DNA from: JADHLK01 sp038131695
GTDB taxonomy: Bacteria; Pseudomonadota; Alphaproteobacteria; Puniceispirillales; Puniceispirillaceae
Reading direction: 5' to 3'
Assembly: GCA_038131695.1 (NCBI GenBank)
Contig: JAYPQA010000033.1
Coordinates: 1 to 5,852, forward strand
Length of the DNA: 5,852 nt
Below, in pieces: positions 1 through 5,465 of this stretch; position 1 is the stretch's first letter; each line of letters begins with the position of its first letter. The notes under the pieces are model-generated. The model was not told where the DNA came from. It saw only the letters and a list, made by a program, of their open reading frames with translations, and did not search any database. Both the position numbers and the translations under genes were made by a program.

Positions 1-345
1 CTGAGTGACAATCTGAAACCCTGGGCGCTGATTGAAAAACGGCTCCAGCTCGCGCTTCAGGCTGATTTTGCGATGGCTTTTTATAACCCGCGTTCAAAAT
101 CACGCCCTGAAGGGTTTGAAAAAACACTGCAGATTCTCAAATCTTATGGTGAAGGGGACCGGCCGGTTATTTTTGCAAGAGCGGTCTCCACCCCTGATGA
201 ACGCATCATGATTGTCCCTCTGGCTGAAGCACAGCCAGATATGGCCGATATGCAGACCGTTGTTCTGGTCGGCTCCAGCCAGACCCGTACCTTGTCTCAT
301 AAAGGGGCTGTGCTGGCCTATACCCCGCGCTCTGTCAAAGGCTGA
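1..345 (+). CDS. cobJ: Precorrin-3B C17-methyltransferase, 3' end (partial)
   Basis: These are the last 114 codons of cobJ; the gene starts upstream of the window and frame 1 is open from base 1 to the TGA at 343-345. CobJ is a cytoplasmic SAM-dependent methylase that methylates C17 of precorrin-3B and drives ring contraction to precorrin-4. Visible family signatures, numbered from the window edge, are LSDNLKPW at 1-8, the FYNPRSKSRP block at 27-36, PVIFARAVSTPDE near 51-63 and MADMQTVVLVG near 77-87. These make up the C-terminal substrate and SAM-binding lobe of the tetrapyrrole methylase fold. An ATG at 73 is internal and is not a start, because family sequence continues upstream of it. The tail overlaps the 3' end of cobK, on the opposite strand, by 28 bases. 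The visible part shows no frameshift or missing block. The CbiH/CobJ family call is secure. Confidence 0.95.
   Translation: MSDNLKPWALIEKRLQLALQADFAMAFYNPRSKSRPEGFEKTLQILKSYGEGDRPVIFARAVSTPDERIMIVPLAEAQPDMADMQTVVLVGSSQTRTLSHKGAVLAYTPRSVKG
318..345. other. Convergent 3' overlap of cobJ and cobK
   Basis: The last 28 bases of cobJ (TGA at 343-345) and of cobK (stop at 320-318) overlap tail to tail. Both reading frames are used here. I see no hairpin with a T-run that could act as a terminator, so transcripts from both sides probably run into each other. Confidence 0.8.
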
Positions 346-1073
346 CCAAGCCAATCAAGAACCGCTTCCGGCTGATGTGTTTCCGGCCGGTCCGGCAGAT
401 GTGGTCTGCTCACCATCACCACAGGCAGGCCCAAATCTCGTGCTGCTTCAATTTTGGCATAAGCCCCTTTGCCGCCTGAATTTTTCGCCACGATCAAATC
501 AATGTTTTGCGCGCGCAACAGCGCGTTATCTGCGGCTGTGGTAAAGGGCCCGCGCGATATATTCAGAATATGTTGAGGGAAATCAAGCGGGGTTTGCGGG
601 GCGTCAACCAGCCGCAACAGATAGGTGTGCTGGGGCTGGCTGTAAAATAACGGCAGATGCTGTCGGCCAATCGCCAGCATCACGCGGCGGGCGGGCTGGT
701 CCAGGCTCTGAGCCGCGCTTTTCAGATCCGGCACACAGTCCCAGTTATCACCCTGTGTCTGTGTCCAGGCCGGGCGGGTCAGCGCCAGCAACGGAATCTC
801 TAGCTTCCTGCAGGCGTCCACCGCATTTAGGCTCATCTGCGCGGCAAACGGGTGGGTGGCGTCCACAACATGCGTGATCTGCTCGGCCTTCAGATAAGCG
901 ATCAGCCCATCAACACCGCCGAAACCGCCGATCCGTTTTTCAATCGGCTGGGGCCGGGGCCGGTCAACACGCCCGGCATAAGAAAGTCTGGCCTTTACCT
1001 CTGTTTTGGCGATAATCTGAGCCAGAGTTGAGGCTTCGGCTGTTCCCCCGAGTATCAAAAGATTTGGTTGCAT
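318..1073 (-). CDS. cobK: Precorrin-6A reductase
   Basis: Encodes a 251-residue cytoplasmic NADPH-dependent reductase that converts precorrin-6A to precorrin-6B, a late step of the aerobic corrin pathway. The length is typical of CobK/CbiJ. Motifs in order are the N-terminal LGGTAEA nucleotide loop at 8-14, SYAGRV at 31-36, GGFGGVDGL at 49-57, DATHPFAAQMS at 71-81, AIGRQ at 134-138, RGPF at 174-177 and KNSGGKGAYAKIEAAR at 197-212. I chose the ATG at 1073 over an in-frame ATG at 1106 because the family begins just before LLILGGT and an AGGGA lies 9 bases upstream (1087-1083); the extra 11 residues from 1106 look unrelated. It is the only gene of the window on the minus strand. It is wedged between cobJ and cobL, converging on the first and diverging from the second with no spacer, so its promoter must lie within or beyond the cobL coding sequence. 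No defects are seen. Confidence 0.95.
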   Translation of the reverse strand: MQPNLLILGGTAEASTLAQIIAKTEVKARLSYAGRVDRPRPQPIEKRIGGFGGVDGLIAYLKAEQITHVVDATHPFAAQMSLNAVDACRKLEIPLLALTRPAWTQTQGDNWDCVPDLKSAAQSLDQPARRVMLAIGRQHLPLFYSQPQHTYLLRLVDAPQTPLDFPQHILNISRGPFTTAADNALLRAQNIDLIVAKNSGGKGAYAKIEAARDLGLPVVMVSRPHLPDRPETHQPEAVLDWLGQPLTERGV

Positions 1074-1074
1074 G
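1071..1074. other. Interlocked divergent start codons of cobK and cobL (CATG)
   Basis: The palindromic CATG supplies the ATG of cobL on the + strand (1072-1074) and the ATG of cobK on the minus strand (1073-1071), so the two start codons share two base pairs. No intergenic promoter region exists. Each gene's leader and ribosome site must lie within the other's coding sequence: cobK's AGGGA lies in cobL codons about 4-6, and cobL's weak AAAAGA lies in cobK codons about 4-6. Both starts fit their families' N-termini. Confidence 0.8.
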
Positions 1075-2271
1075 ACTTCTTTTCCCTGGTTAACCCTTAT
1101 TGGCATGGATGCTGGCGGTTTTGCAAGCCTGTCCGCTGAGGCGTGTGCAGCTGTGCGGGCGGCGTCTGTGATTATGGGCCCGCCGCGTCATTTGTCTGTG
1201 CTGCCAGAGCTGCCGGCCCGGAAAATAAACTGGCCGGCCCCGTTTGATGCCGGACTTGATGATCTGCTGGCCCGGCGCGGCAGCCCTGTGACTGTGCTGG
1301 TCTCCGGCGATCCGTTCTGGTTCGGGGCGGGCACACAGATTGTCCGACATCTTGACCGGTCTGAATGGTGCGCGCTGCCGGGCAGAAGCTGTTTTTCACT
1401 GGCTGCCTCTGCTCTGGGCTGGGCGATAGACAGCAGCTCTGCCTTTGGTCTTCATGCCGCGCCTTTCTCGCGGCTCAGGCCGCATTTATGTCCCGGCCGC
1501 CGGTGTCTGGTGACGGTTCGTGATGGCGCGGCGGTACCGGCTCTGGCCGCCTATCTGGCTGAAACCGGTTTTGGCGAAAGCCAGCTGACCGTGCTGGAAT
1601 CTCTGGGCAGTTCAGATCAGATCATCACCACCTTGCGCGCTGATGACAGCATCTCAAATGTATTTCATCATCCGCTTATGGTCGGTATAGATGTGGCCGG
1701 GTCAGGCCAGACCCTGCCACAGGCGGCGGGCCTTTCTGATGACTGGTTCGACCATGCCGGCCAGATCACCAAAGCCCCTGTCCGCGCCCTTACCCTCTCC
1801 GCCTTGGCGCCCCGGCCAGGCCAGCATCTGTGGGATCTGGGGGCAGGTTCAGGATCTGTGTCCATTGAATGGCTGCTGTCTGGTCCGGCGATGCAGGCAA
1901 CAGCGGTTGAACAGCACCCGGACCGTGCCGCCAGAATACAGGCAAATGCCACCCGTCTGGGCGTTGACTGGCTTCAGCTTGTCCAGAAAGATTATCTGGC
2001 CGCTCTTGACGGGCTGGCGCGTCCGGATGCGGTGTTTATCGGCGGCGGGCTGCGTGATCAGCTGCTGGACAGGTTGTGGCAGACCATACCGGCAGGTACG
2101 CGCCTTGTAGCGAACGCGGTGACGATTGAAACAGACCGGCTTCTGACCAGTGCGCATGAACGCCTTGGCGGCCAGCTGATTCGCCTGGAAATTTCTCAGC
2201 TTCAGACGATCGGCCAGATGCGTGGCTGGCAAGCGGGCTATCCAATCACCCAATGGGCAGTGATACGCTGA
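1072..2271 (+). CDS. cobL: Precorrin-6B C5,15-methyltransferase (decarboxylating), CbiE-CbiT fusion
   Basis: A 399-residue two-domain enzyme that converts precorrin-6B to precorrin-8. In the family, the CbiE-like N-terminal domain methylates C5, and the CbiT-like C-terminal domain methylates C15 and decarboxylates the C12 acetate. The N-terminal domain (about 1-210) shows WLTLIG at 6-11, GPPRHLSVLP at 36-45, VLVSGDPFWFGAG at 75-87 and DGAAVPALAAYL at 151-162. The linker GQITKAPVRALTLSAL at 230-245 leads into the CbiT domain, with a class I SAM motif DLGAGSGSVSIEW at 255-267, VEQHPDRAARI at 279-289, FIGGG at 322-326 and NAVTIE at 348-353. The ATG at 1072 puts WLTLIG where the family expects it. 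Only a weak AAAAGA (about 1057-1062) lies upstream, so translation may depend on coupling or an unusual leader. The glycine loop after LIG reads GMDAGG rather than the usual G-x-G-x-x-G. The stop overlaps the cobE start as TGATG. Confidence 0.96.
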   Translation: MTSFPWLTLIGMDAGGFASLSAEACAAVRAASVIMGPPRHLSVLPELPARKINWPAPFDAGLDDLLARRGSPVTVLVSGDPFWFGAGTQIVRHLDRSEWCALPGRSCFSLAASALGWAIDSSSAFGLHAAPFSRLRPHLCPGRRCLVTVRDGAAVPALAAYLAETGFGESQLTVLESLGSSDQIITTLRADDSISNVFHHPLMVGIDVAGSGQTLPQAAGLSDDWFDHAGQITKAPVRALTLSALAPRPGQHLWDLGAGSGSVSIEWLLSGPAMQATAVEQHPDRAARIQANATRLGVDWLQLVQKDYLAALDGLARPDAVFIGGGLRDQLLDRLWQTIPAGTRLVANAVTIETDRLLTSAHERLGGQLIRLEISQLQTIGQMRGWQAGYPITQWAVIR

Positions 2272-2648
2272 TGAAACTGATGTTGATTGCCGGATTTGGC
2301 TTCCGGGCCTCTGCAGATATTCACAGCCTGGCCAACGCGTTTGAAAAGACCGCAACAGGCGGCCTTGTGGACGGATTTTCGGCCCCGGCTGACAAGATTG
2401 ATCATCCGGCTTTGACGGCGCTTGCCAGACGTTATGAATTGCCTGTATATGCGGTTGAAACAGAAACAATAAAAGCCACGGATACGCTGACCCAATCTGC
2501 GACTGTGCGCAAATGGCGTCAGACCGGAAGCGTGGCTGAAGCCGCCGCGCTTGCGCCGTTCACTAGCCCTGCCAGACTGGTATGTACAAGGCAAATCTCA
2601 GATGACGGGCGGGCTGTTTGTGCCGTGGCTGAAGGAGAACGCATATGA
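2271..2648 (+). CDS. cobE: CobE, CbiG C-terminal-like cobalamin biosynthesis protein
   Basis: A small 125-residue soluble protein matching the CobE/CbiG-C family. Signatures are AGFGFRASA at 7-15 (the glycine- and arginine-containing N-terminal loop), APADK at 38-42, LPVYAV at 57-62, TLTQSATV at 72-79, TGSVAEAAAL at 85-94 and CAVAEG at 117-122. Members occur in aerobic B12 clusters and are needed for, or aid, cobalamin formation, but no specific reaction is firmly assigned; in the anaerobic CbiG the homologous domain accompanies ring-opening chemistry. I prefer the ATG at 2271, which overlaps the cobL TGA (TGATG) and leaves only a few residues before the conserved loop. An in-frame ATG at 2253 would lie inside cobL, and an ATG at 2280 is also possible. 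No strong Shine-Dalgarno sequence is seen, so re-initiation after cobL is likely. It sits between two methyltransferase genes and its stop overlaps the cobM start. Confidence 0.9.
   Translation: MKLMLIAGFGFRASADIHSLANAFEKTATGGLVDGFSAPADKIDHPALTALARRYELPVYAVETETIKATDTLTQSATVRKWRQTGSVAEAAALAPFTSPARLVCTRQISDDGRAVCAVAEGERI
2632..2637 (+). promoter_or_regulatory. Ribosome binding site of cobM
   Basis: AAGGAG, a near-perfect Shine-Dalgarno, lies 7 bases before the ATG at 2645. It sits inside the last codons of cobE and fixes the cobM start. It is the strongest such site in the window, which suggests cobM is translated on its own initiation as well as by coupling through the ATGA overlap. Confidence 0.85.
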
Positions 2649-3421
2649 CGGTGCATTTTATCGGGGCCGGGCCGGGCGCAGCTGATCTGCTCACCTTACG
2701 TGGCCGGAATCTGATCGCCGGCTGTCCTGTCTGTCTGTATGCGGGCTCTCTTATTCCTGAAGAGATTCTCAGCCACTGTCCGACGGGCGCGCGTATCATC
2801 AATACAGCCCCTCTGGATCTGGATGCAATCATTGCTGAATGCAAAGCCGCCACTGATGCCGGCCAGGATGTGGCCCGCCTGCATTCTGGTGATCTGTCGG
2901 TCTGGTCGGCAATGGGTGAACAGCTTCGCCGTCTGGAGGCGGAACAAATCCATTTCACTATAACACCCGGTGTGCCCAGCTTTGCTGCCGCGGCCGCTGC
3001 CCTGGGAACAGAGCTGACCTTGCCCGGGCTGGCCCAGTCCGTGGTGCTGACCAGAACACCCGGGCGGGCCTCAGCGATGCCGGATACAGAAACGCTGGAA
3101 AATTTTGCTCGCACAAAGGCCACCCTGGCGATTCATCTGTCTGTTCATAATCTGGCACAGGTGGTTGAAACGCTGACCCCTGTTTACGGGGCGGCCTGTC
3201 CGGCGGCGATTGTGTACCGGGCCAGCTGGCCTGATCAGCAGATTATCCGTGGCCAGCTGAACACGCTTAGCGCCAGCCTGCCAGTTGATATTGAACGTAC
3301 CGCGCTGATTCTGGTTGGCCCTGCCCTTGGCGGAGACGGCTTTGAGGACAGCTGTTTATACGCCCCTGATTATGACCGGCGGTTCCGCCCGCAAATCGCC
3401 CGGCAAAGAGGCAAAGCATGA
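2645..3421 (+). CDS. cobM: Precorrin-4 C11-methyltransferase
   Basis: A 258-residue class III (tetrapyrrole) methylase that transfers a methyl group from SAM to C11 of precorrin-4 to give precorrin-5. The family framework is complete: the HFIGAGPGAADLLTLRG SAM loop at 4-20, CPVCLYAGSLIPEE at 27-40, the RLHSGDLSVWSAMGEQ active-site block at 78-93, TPGVPSFAAAAAALG at 107-121, TLPGLAQSVVLTRTPGRAS at 125-143, AIHLSVHNL near 162-170, YRASWPDQ near 191-198 and the C-terminal LYAPDYDRRFRP. Length and motif spacing are normal, with no indels. The start at 2645 is set by a strong AAGGAG and an ATGA overlap with cobE. The stop overlaps the start of cobB in another ATGA (3418-3421). The VCLYAG and HSGDLSVWSA motifs separate CobM/CbiF from other methylases of this fold. 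Confidence 0.97.
   Translation: MTVHFIGAGPGAADLLTLRGRNLIAGCPVCLYAGSLIPEEILSHCPTGARIINTAPLDLDAIIAECKAATDAGQDVARLHSGDLSVWSAMGEQLRRLEAEQIHFTITPGVPSFAAAAAALGTELTLPGLAQSVVLTRTPGRASAMPDTETLENFARTKATLAIHLSVHNLAQVVETLTPVYGAACPAAIVYRASWPDQQIIRGQLNTLSASLPVDIERTALILVGPALGGDGFEDSCLYAPDYDRRFRPQIARQRGKA
3405..3411 (+). promoter_or_regulatory. Ribosome binding site of cobB
   Basis: AAAGAGG lies 6 bases before the ATG at 3418, inside the last codons of cobM. It supports this start, which also overlaps the cobM stop (ATGA). Confidence 0.65.
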
Positions 3422-4734
3422 CCGCCCCTCCTGGCTTGCTGATCTCTGCCCCGTCATCCGGGGCGGGCAAGACAACCGTCATGCTGGGGCTCCTTCGGGC
3501 GTTCCGGGATCGCGGCCTTGTTGTTCAGCCGTTCAAAAGCGGGCCTGATTATATTGACCCTGCCTTTCATTTTGCTGCAGCCGGGCGCAACTCCTACAAT
3601 CTGGACAGCTGGGCCATGCCGGCAGCCCTGATGCAGGGGCTAGTTAACTTTTCTGATGGCGCAGATCTCAGCCTTGCTGAGGGGTCTATGGGCCTGTTTG
3701 ACGGGGTAGCCAAACCTGGCCAGTCTGGTCACGGCTCAAGCGCGGAAACAGCGTCTGCTTTTGGCTGGCCTGTGGTTCTGGTTGTTGATTGTGGCGGCCA
3801 GGCCCAGTCTGCCGCGGCAACCGCTCTTGGTTTTGCCTGCTATCATAAAGATGTGCATCTGGCAGGGGTTATCCTGAACCGGGTGGCCAGCCCCCGTCAT
3901 GAACGCCTCACCCGACTGGGGATGGATAAGGCCGGGATTGAGGTGTTGGGCGTGCTGCCCCGGCGTGGGGATCTGGCGTTACCGGAACGCCATCTAGGCC
4001 TGATCCAGGCGGTTGAACATCCCGACCTTGATAAAGCGATTGCTGATTACGCGGCCTTTGTTGCTGAACATGTCAATCTGGACAGGCTTTTCGCGGTTGC
4101 GGCATCTTTATCACCACCGCGCCAGGGTGGGCTGGTTCTGCCGCCTCCGCCCGGCCAGCATATTGCGCTTGCCCGTGATGAGGCTTTTTCCTTTACTTAT
4201 CCGCATCTTCTGGCGCATTGGCGGGCCTGCGGGGCAGAGCTCAGCTTTTTCTCGCCTCTTGCTGATGAATGTCCGGATGCGCACGCAGATGTGATCTGGC
4301 TTCCCGGCGGCTATCCTGAATTACATGCCGGCCGACTGGCGACGGCTGAAACTTGTTTTGCCGCAATCAGAACCCATGCTAAAACGCGGCCTGTGCATGG
4401 GGAATGCGGCGGCTATATGGTGCTGGGCAAACAGCTGATTGATAAGGAAGGGACTGCCCATAACATGCTGGGTCTTCTGGGGCTGGTGACCAGCTATGCT
4501 GAACGCAAATTTCATTTGGGCTACCGTCTGGCCCGGGCGGTCTCAGATAATTGTCTGTTTGCACAAGGGACCAGATGGCGCGGCCATGAATTTCACTACA
4601 GCCGAATCCTTGACCAGCCTGATCAGCCGTTATTTTTAGTCACAGATGCTGAAGGGGATCCGGTCCCTGAAACAGGGTCTGTGCGCGATAAGGTGTCCGG
4701 GACATTTTTCCATATGATTGCCGGGGCGCACTGA
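3418..4734 (+). CDS. cobB: Hydrogenobyrinic acid a,c-diamide synthase (glutamine-hydrolysing)
   Basis: A 438-residue cytoplasmic ATP- and glutamine-dependent amidotransferase that amidates side chains a and c. In an aerobic cluster the expected substrate is hydrogenobyrinic acid, before cobalt insertion. The N-terminal synthetase domain (about 1-225) shows a DTBS-like P-loop SAPSSGAGKTT at 10-20, VQPFKSGPDYIDPAFH at 36-51, LAEGSMGLFDGVA at 86-98 and ILNRVASPRHERL at 152-164. A proline-rich linker (about 232-246) leads to the class I glutamine amidotransferase domain, with IALARDEAFSFTYP at 249-262, WLPGGYPELHAGRLA at 294-308 and the nucleophile C330 in HGECGGYM (327-334). The GHEFHYS segment at 389-395 supplies the catalytic His; H393 lines up with the EIH motif of related CobQ enzymes. 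Length and domain order are normal and the frame is clean. It starts in an ATGA overlap with cobM and ends in a TGATG overlap with cobA. Confidence 0.97.
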   Translation: MTAPPGLLISAPSSGAGKTTVMLGLLRAFRDRGLVVQPFKSGPDYIDPAFHFAAAGRNSYNLDSWAMPAALMQGLVNFSDGADLSLAEGSMGLFDGVAKPGQSGHGSSAETASAFGWPVVLVVDCGGQAQSAAATALGFACYHKDVHLAGVILNRVASPRHERLTRLGMDKAGIEVLGVLPRRGDLALPERHLGLIQAVEHPDLDKAIADYAAFVAEHVNLDRLFAVAASLSPPRQGGLVLPPPPGQHIALARDEAFSFTYPHLLAHWRACGAELSFFSPLADECPDAHADVIWLPGGYPELHAGRLATAETCFAAIRTHAKTRPVHGECGGYMVLGKQLIDKEGTAHNMLGLLGLVTSYAERKFHLGYRLARAVSDNCLFAQGTRWRGHEFHYSRILDQPDQPLFLVTDAEGDPVPETGSVRDKVSGTFFHMIAGAH

Positions 4735-5465
4735 TGGCCGGGTTTGTCAGTTTCGTCAGTTCCGGGCCGGGGGACCCTGATCTGCTGACCTTAAAGGCGG
4801 TTGATCGCCTGAGGCGGGCAGATGCGGTTTTGTTTGATGATCTCTCCTCAGGCCCGATACTGACACATGCTAAAGCCGGGGCTGATCTGATCGGGGTCGG
4901 CAAACGCGCACCGGCCTCTCGAAACAACAGGCGGTCAGCCGTCTTCTGTGGATTATGCCCAGCAGGGCGGTCATATTGTCAGGCTGAAATCGGTGACGGG
5001 GGCCTGTTTGGTCGTCTGGAAGAAGAACTGATGCCCTGCGGAAGCCGTATAGATTATGAAATTATTCCTGGCGTGCCGTCTGCGTTCGCGGCTGCGGCGG
5101 CCGCCGGAATCCCGTTGACCCGCCGCCTGACAGCGCGCCGGATACAGTTTGTCACCGGTCATGACGCCAGCGGCCAATTACCTGAAGATGTGAATCTGCC
5201 TGCCCTGGCTGATCCCACCGCGACCACAGTAGTGTTTATGGGCAAACGCACTTTCAGCCAGCTCCAGAAACAGCTGCAACAACATGGCCTGCCGCCGGAT
5301 ACGCCTGCCCTTCTGGCAGAGGCTGTGTCCACACCGCAACAGACCTTAAAGCGCACCACAATAGGGGCGTTGGCAGATCAGCTGGAAACAGAGATATCTG
5401 CCTCACCTGCTCTTATCCTGTATGGCCCGCTGGCAGAAGGAACGCCGGATGATGGTCAAGATTAA
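4734..5465 (+). CDS. cobA: Uroporphyrinogen-III C-methyltransferase (SUMT), with hidden compensated frameshifts
   Basis: Encodes SUMT, which methylates uroporphyrinogen III at C2 and C7 to give precorrin-2, the entry step for B12 and sirohaem. As written the frame is open for 243 residues. Typical blocks are VSSGPGDPDLLTLKAVDRL at 8-26, LFDDLSSGPIL at 33-43, GVGKRA at 54-59, GDGGLFGRLEEEL at 87-99, IDYEIIPGVPSAFAAAAAAG at 106-125, RRIQFVTGHD, VVFMGKRTF, AEAVSTP and LILYGPLAEG. Residues about 61-86 and 100-105 do not match the family. The expected sequence appears in the other two frames: GLSKQQAVSRLL from 4913, VDYAQQGGHIVRLKS from 4948, and DALRKAG across 5031-5048. Restoring six single bases in short G or C runs rebuilds a continuous 245-residue SUMT. 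It may be an intact gene with sequencing errors or a real damaged copy; if read as given, the protein is probably non-functional. The start overlaps the cobB stop as TGATG and the 3' end overlaps cobF by 17 bases. Confidence 0.9.
   Translation: MAGFVSFVSSGPGDPDLLTLKAVDRLRRADAVLFDDLSSGPILTHAKAGADLIGVGKRAPASRNNRRSAVFCGLCPAGRSYCQAEIGDGGLFGRLEEELMPCGSRIDYEIIPGVPSAFAAAAAAGIPLTRRLTARRIQFVTGHDASGQLPEDVNLPALADPTATTVVFMGKRTFSQLQKQLQQHGLPPDTPALLAEAVSTPQQTLKRTTIGALADQLETEISASPALILYGPLAEGTPDDGQD
4911..4994 (+). other. cobA: Frame-shifted stretch 1 in cobA (three apparent 1-base losses)
   Basis: Between GKRA and GDGGLFG the annotated frame gives a Cys/Arg-rich stretch unlike SUMT. Family-like sequence instead reads in the second frame shift from 4913 to 4945 (GLSKQQAVSRLL, completed by one missing base) and then in the remaining frame from 4948 to 4992 (VDYAQQGGHIVRLKS). 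The original frame resumes at 4995 (GAC of GDGGLFG). Apparent losses are one C at the CC of 4911-4912, one G at 4948 (CTGGTG reduced to CTGTG) and one G at 4992-4993 (GGG reduced to GG). The net change is -3. Confidence 0.85.
5031..5048 (+). other. cobA: Frame-shifted stretch 2 in cobA (three apparent 1-base losses)
   Basis: After LEEEL the annotated frame reads MPCGSR, whereas the family has a helix end such as DALRxAG before IDYEIIPG. Putting back one G at the CTG/AT junction (5030-5031), one at AAG/CC (5044-5045) and one at CC/GT (5047) gives DALRKAG in exactly the space available. All three are GG reduced to G, the net change is -3, and the frame is restored at ATA (5049). Confidence 0.82.
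5435..5441 (+). promoter_or_regulatory. Ribosome binding site of cobF
   Basis: AGAAGGA within the 3' end of cobA lies 7 bases before the first ATG at 5449 and 10 bases before the second at 5452. It favours 5449 as the cobF start. Confidence 0.75.

Noticed and set aside
300..350. A bidirectional terminator between the converging cobJ and cobK
   Set aside because: No GC-rich hairpin with a T-run was found by eye; the region is coding on both strands.
212..544. A 110-codon open frame on the + strand over the cobJ end and cobK
   Set aside because: It is out of frame with cobJ and antisense to cobK, both clear matches; its Trp/Cys/Pro-rich product has no family character.
1074..1106. Longer cobK start at 1106 (11 extra residues)
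   Set aside because: The extra residues are unlike CobK N-termini, and the ATG at 1073 has a ribosome site and places the LGGT loop where the family has it.
2253..2270. Longer cobE start at 2253
   Set aside because: It would add six residues encoded wholly inside cobL; the TGATG-coupled ATG at 2271 fits operon style and family length better.
1849..2469. A 206-codon open frame on the minus strand across cobL/cobE
   Set aside because: It is antisense to the CbiT domain and CobE, with no recognisable motifs and no ribosome site that decides a start; a shadow frame.
2563..3123. A 186-codon open frame on the minus strand across the cobE/cobM region
   Set aside because: It lies antisense to well-matched CobM motifs, its protein is low-complexity and Arg/Ser/Ala-rich, and it resembles no family; open antisense frames are expected at this GC content.
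4911..5048. Programmed ribosomal frameshifting as the explanation for the cobA anomalies
   Set aside because: Six separate shifts would be needed within 138 bases, and no slippery heptamer or following stem was recognised; base loss in short G/C runs is far simpler.
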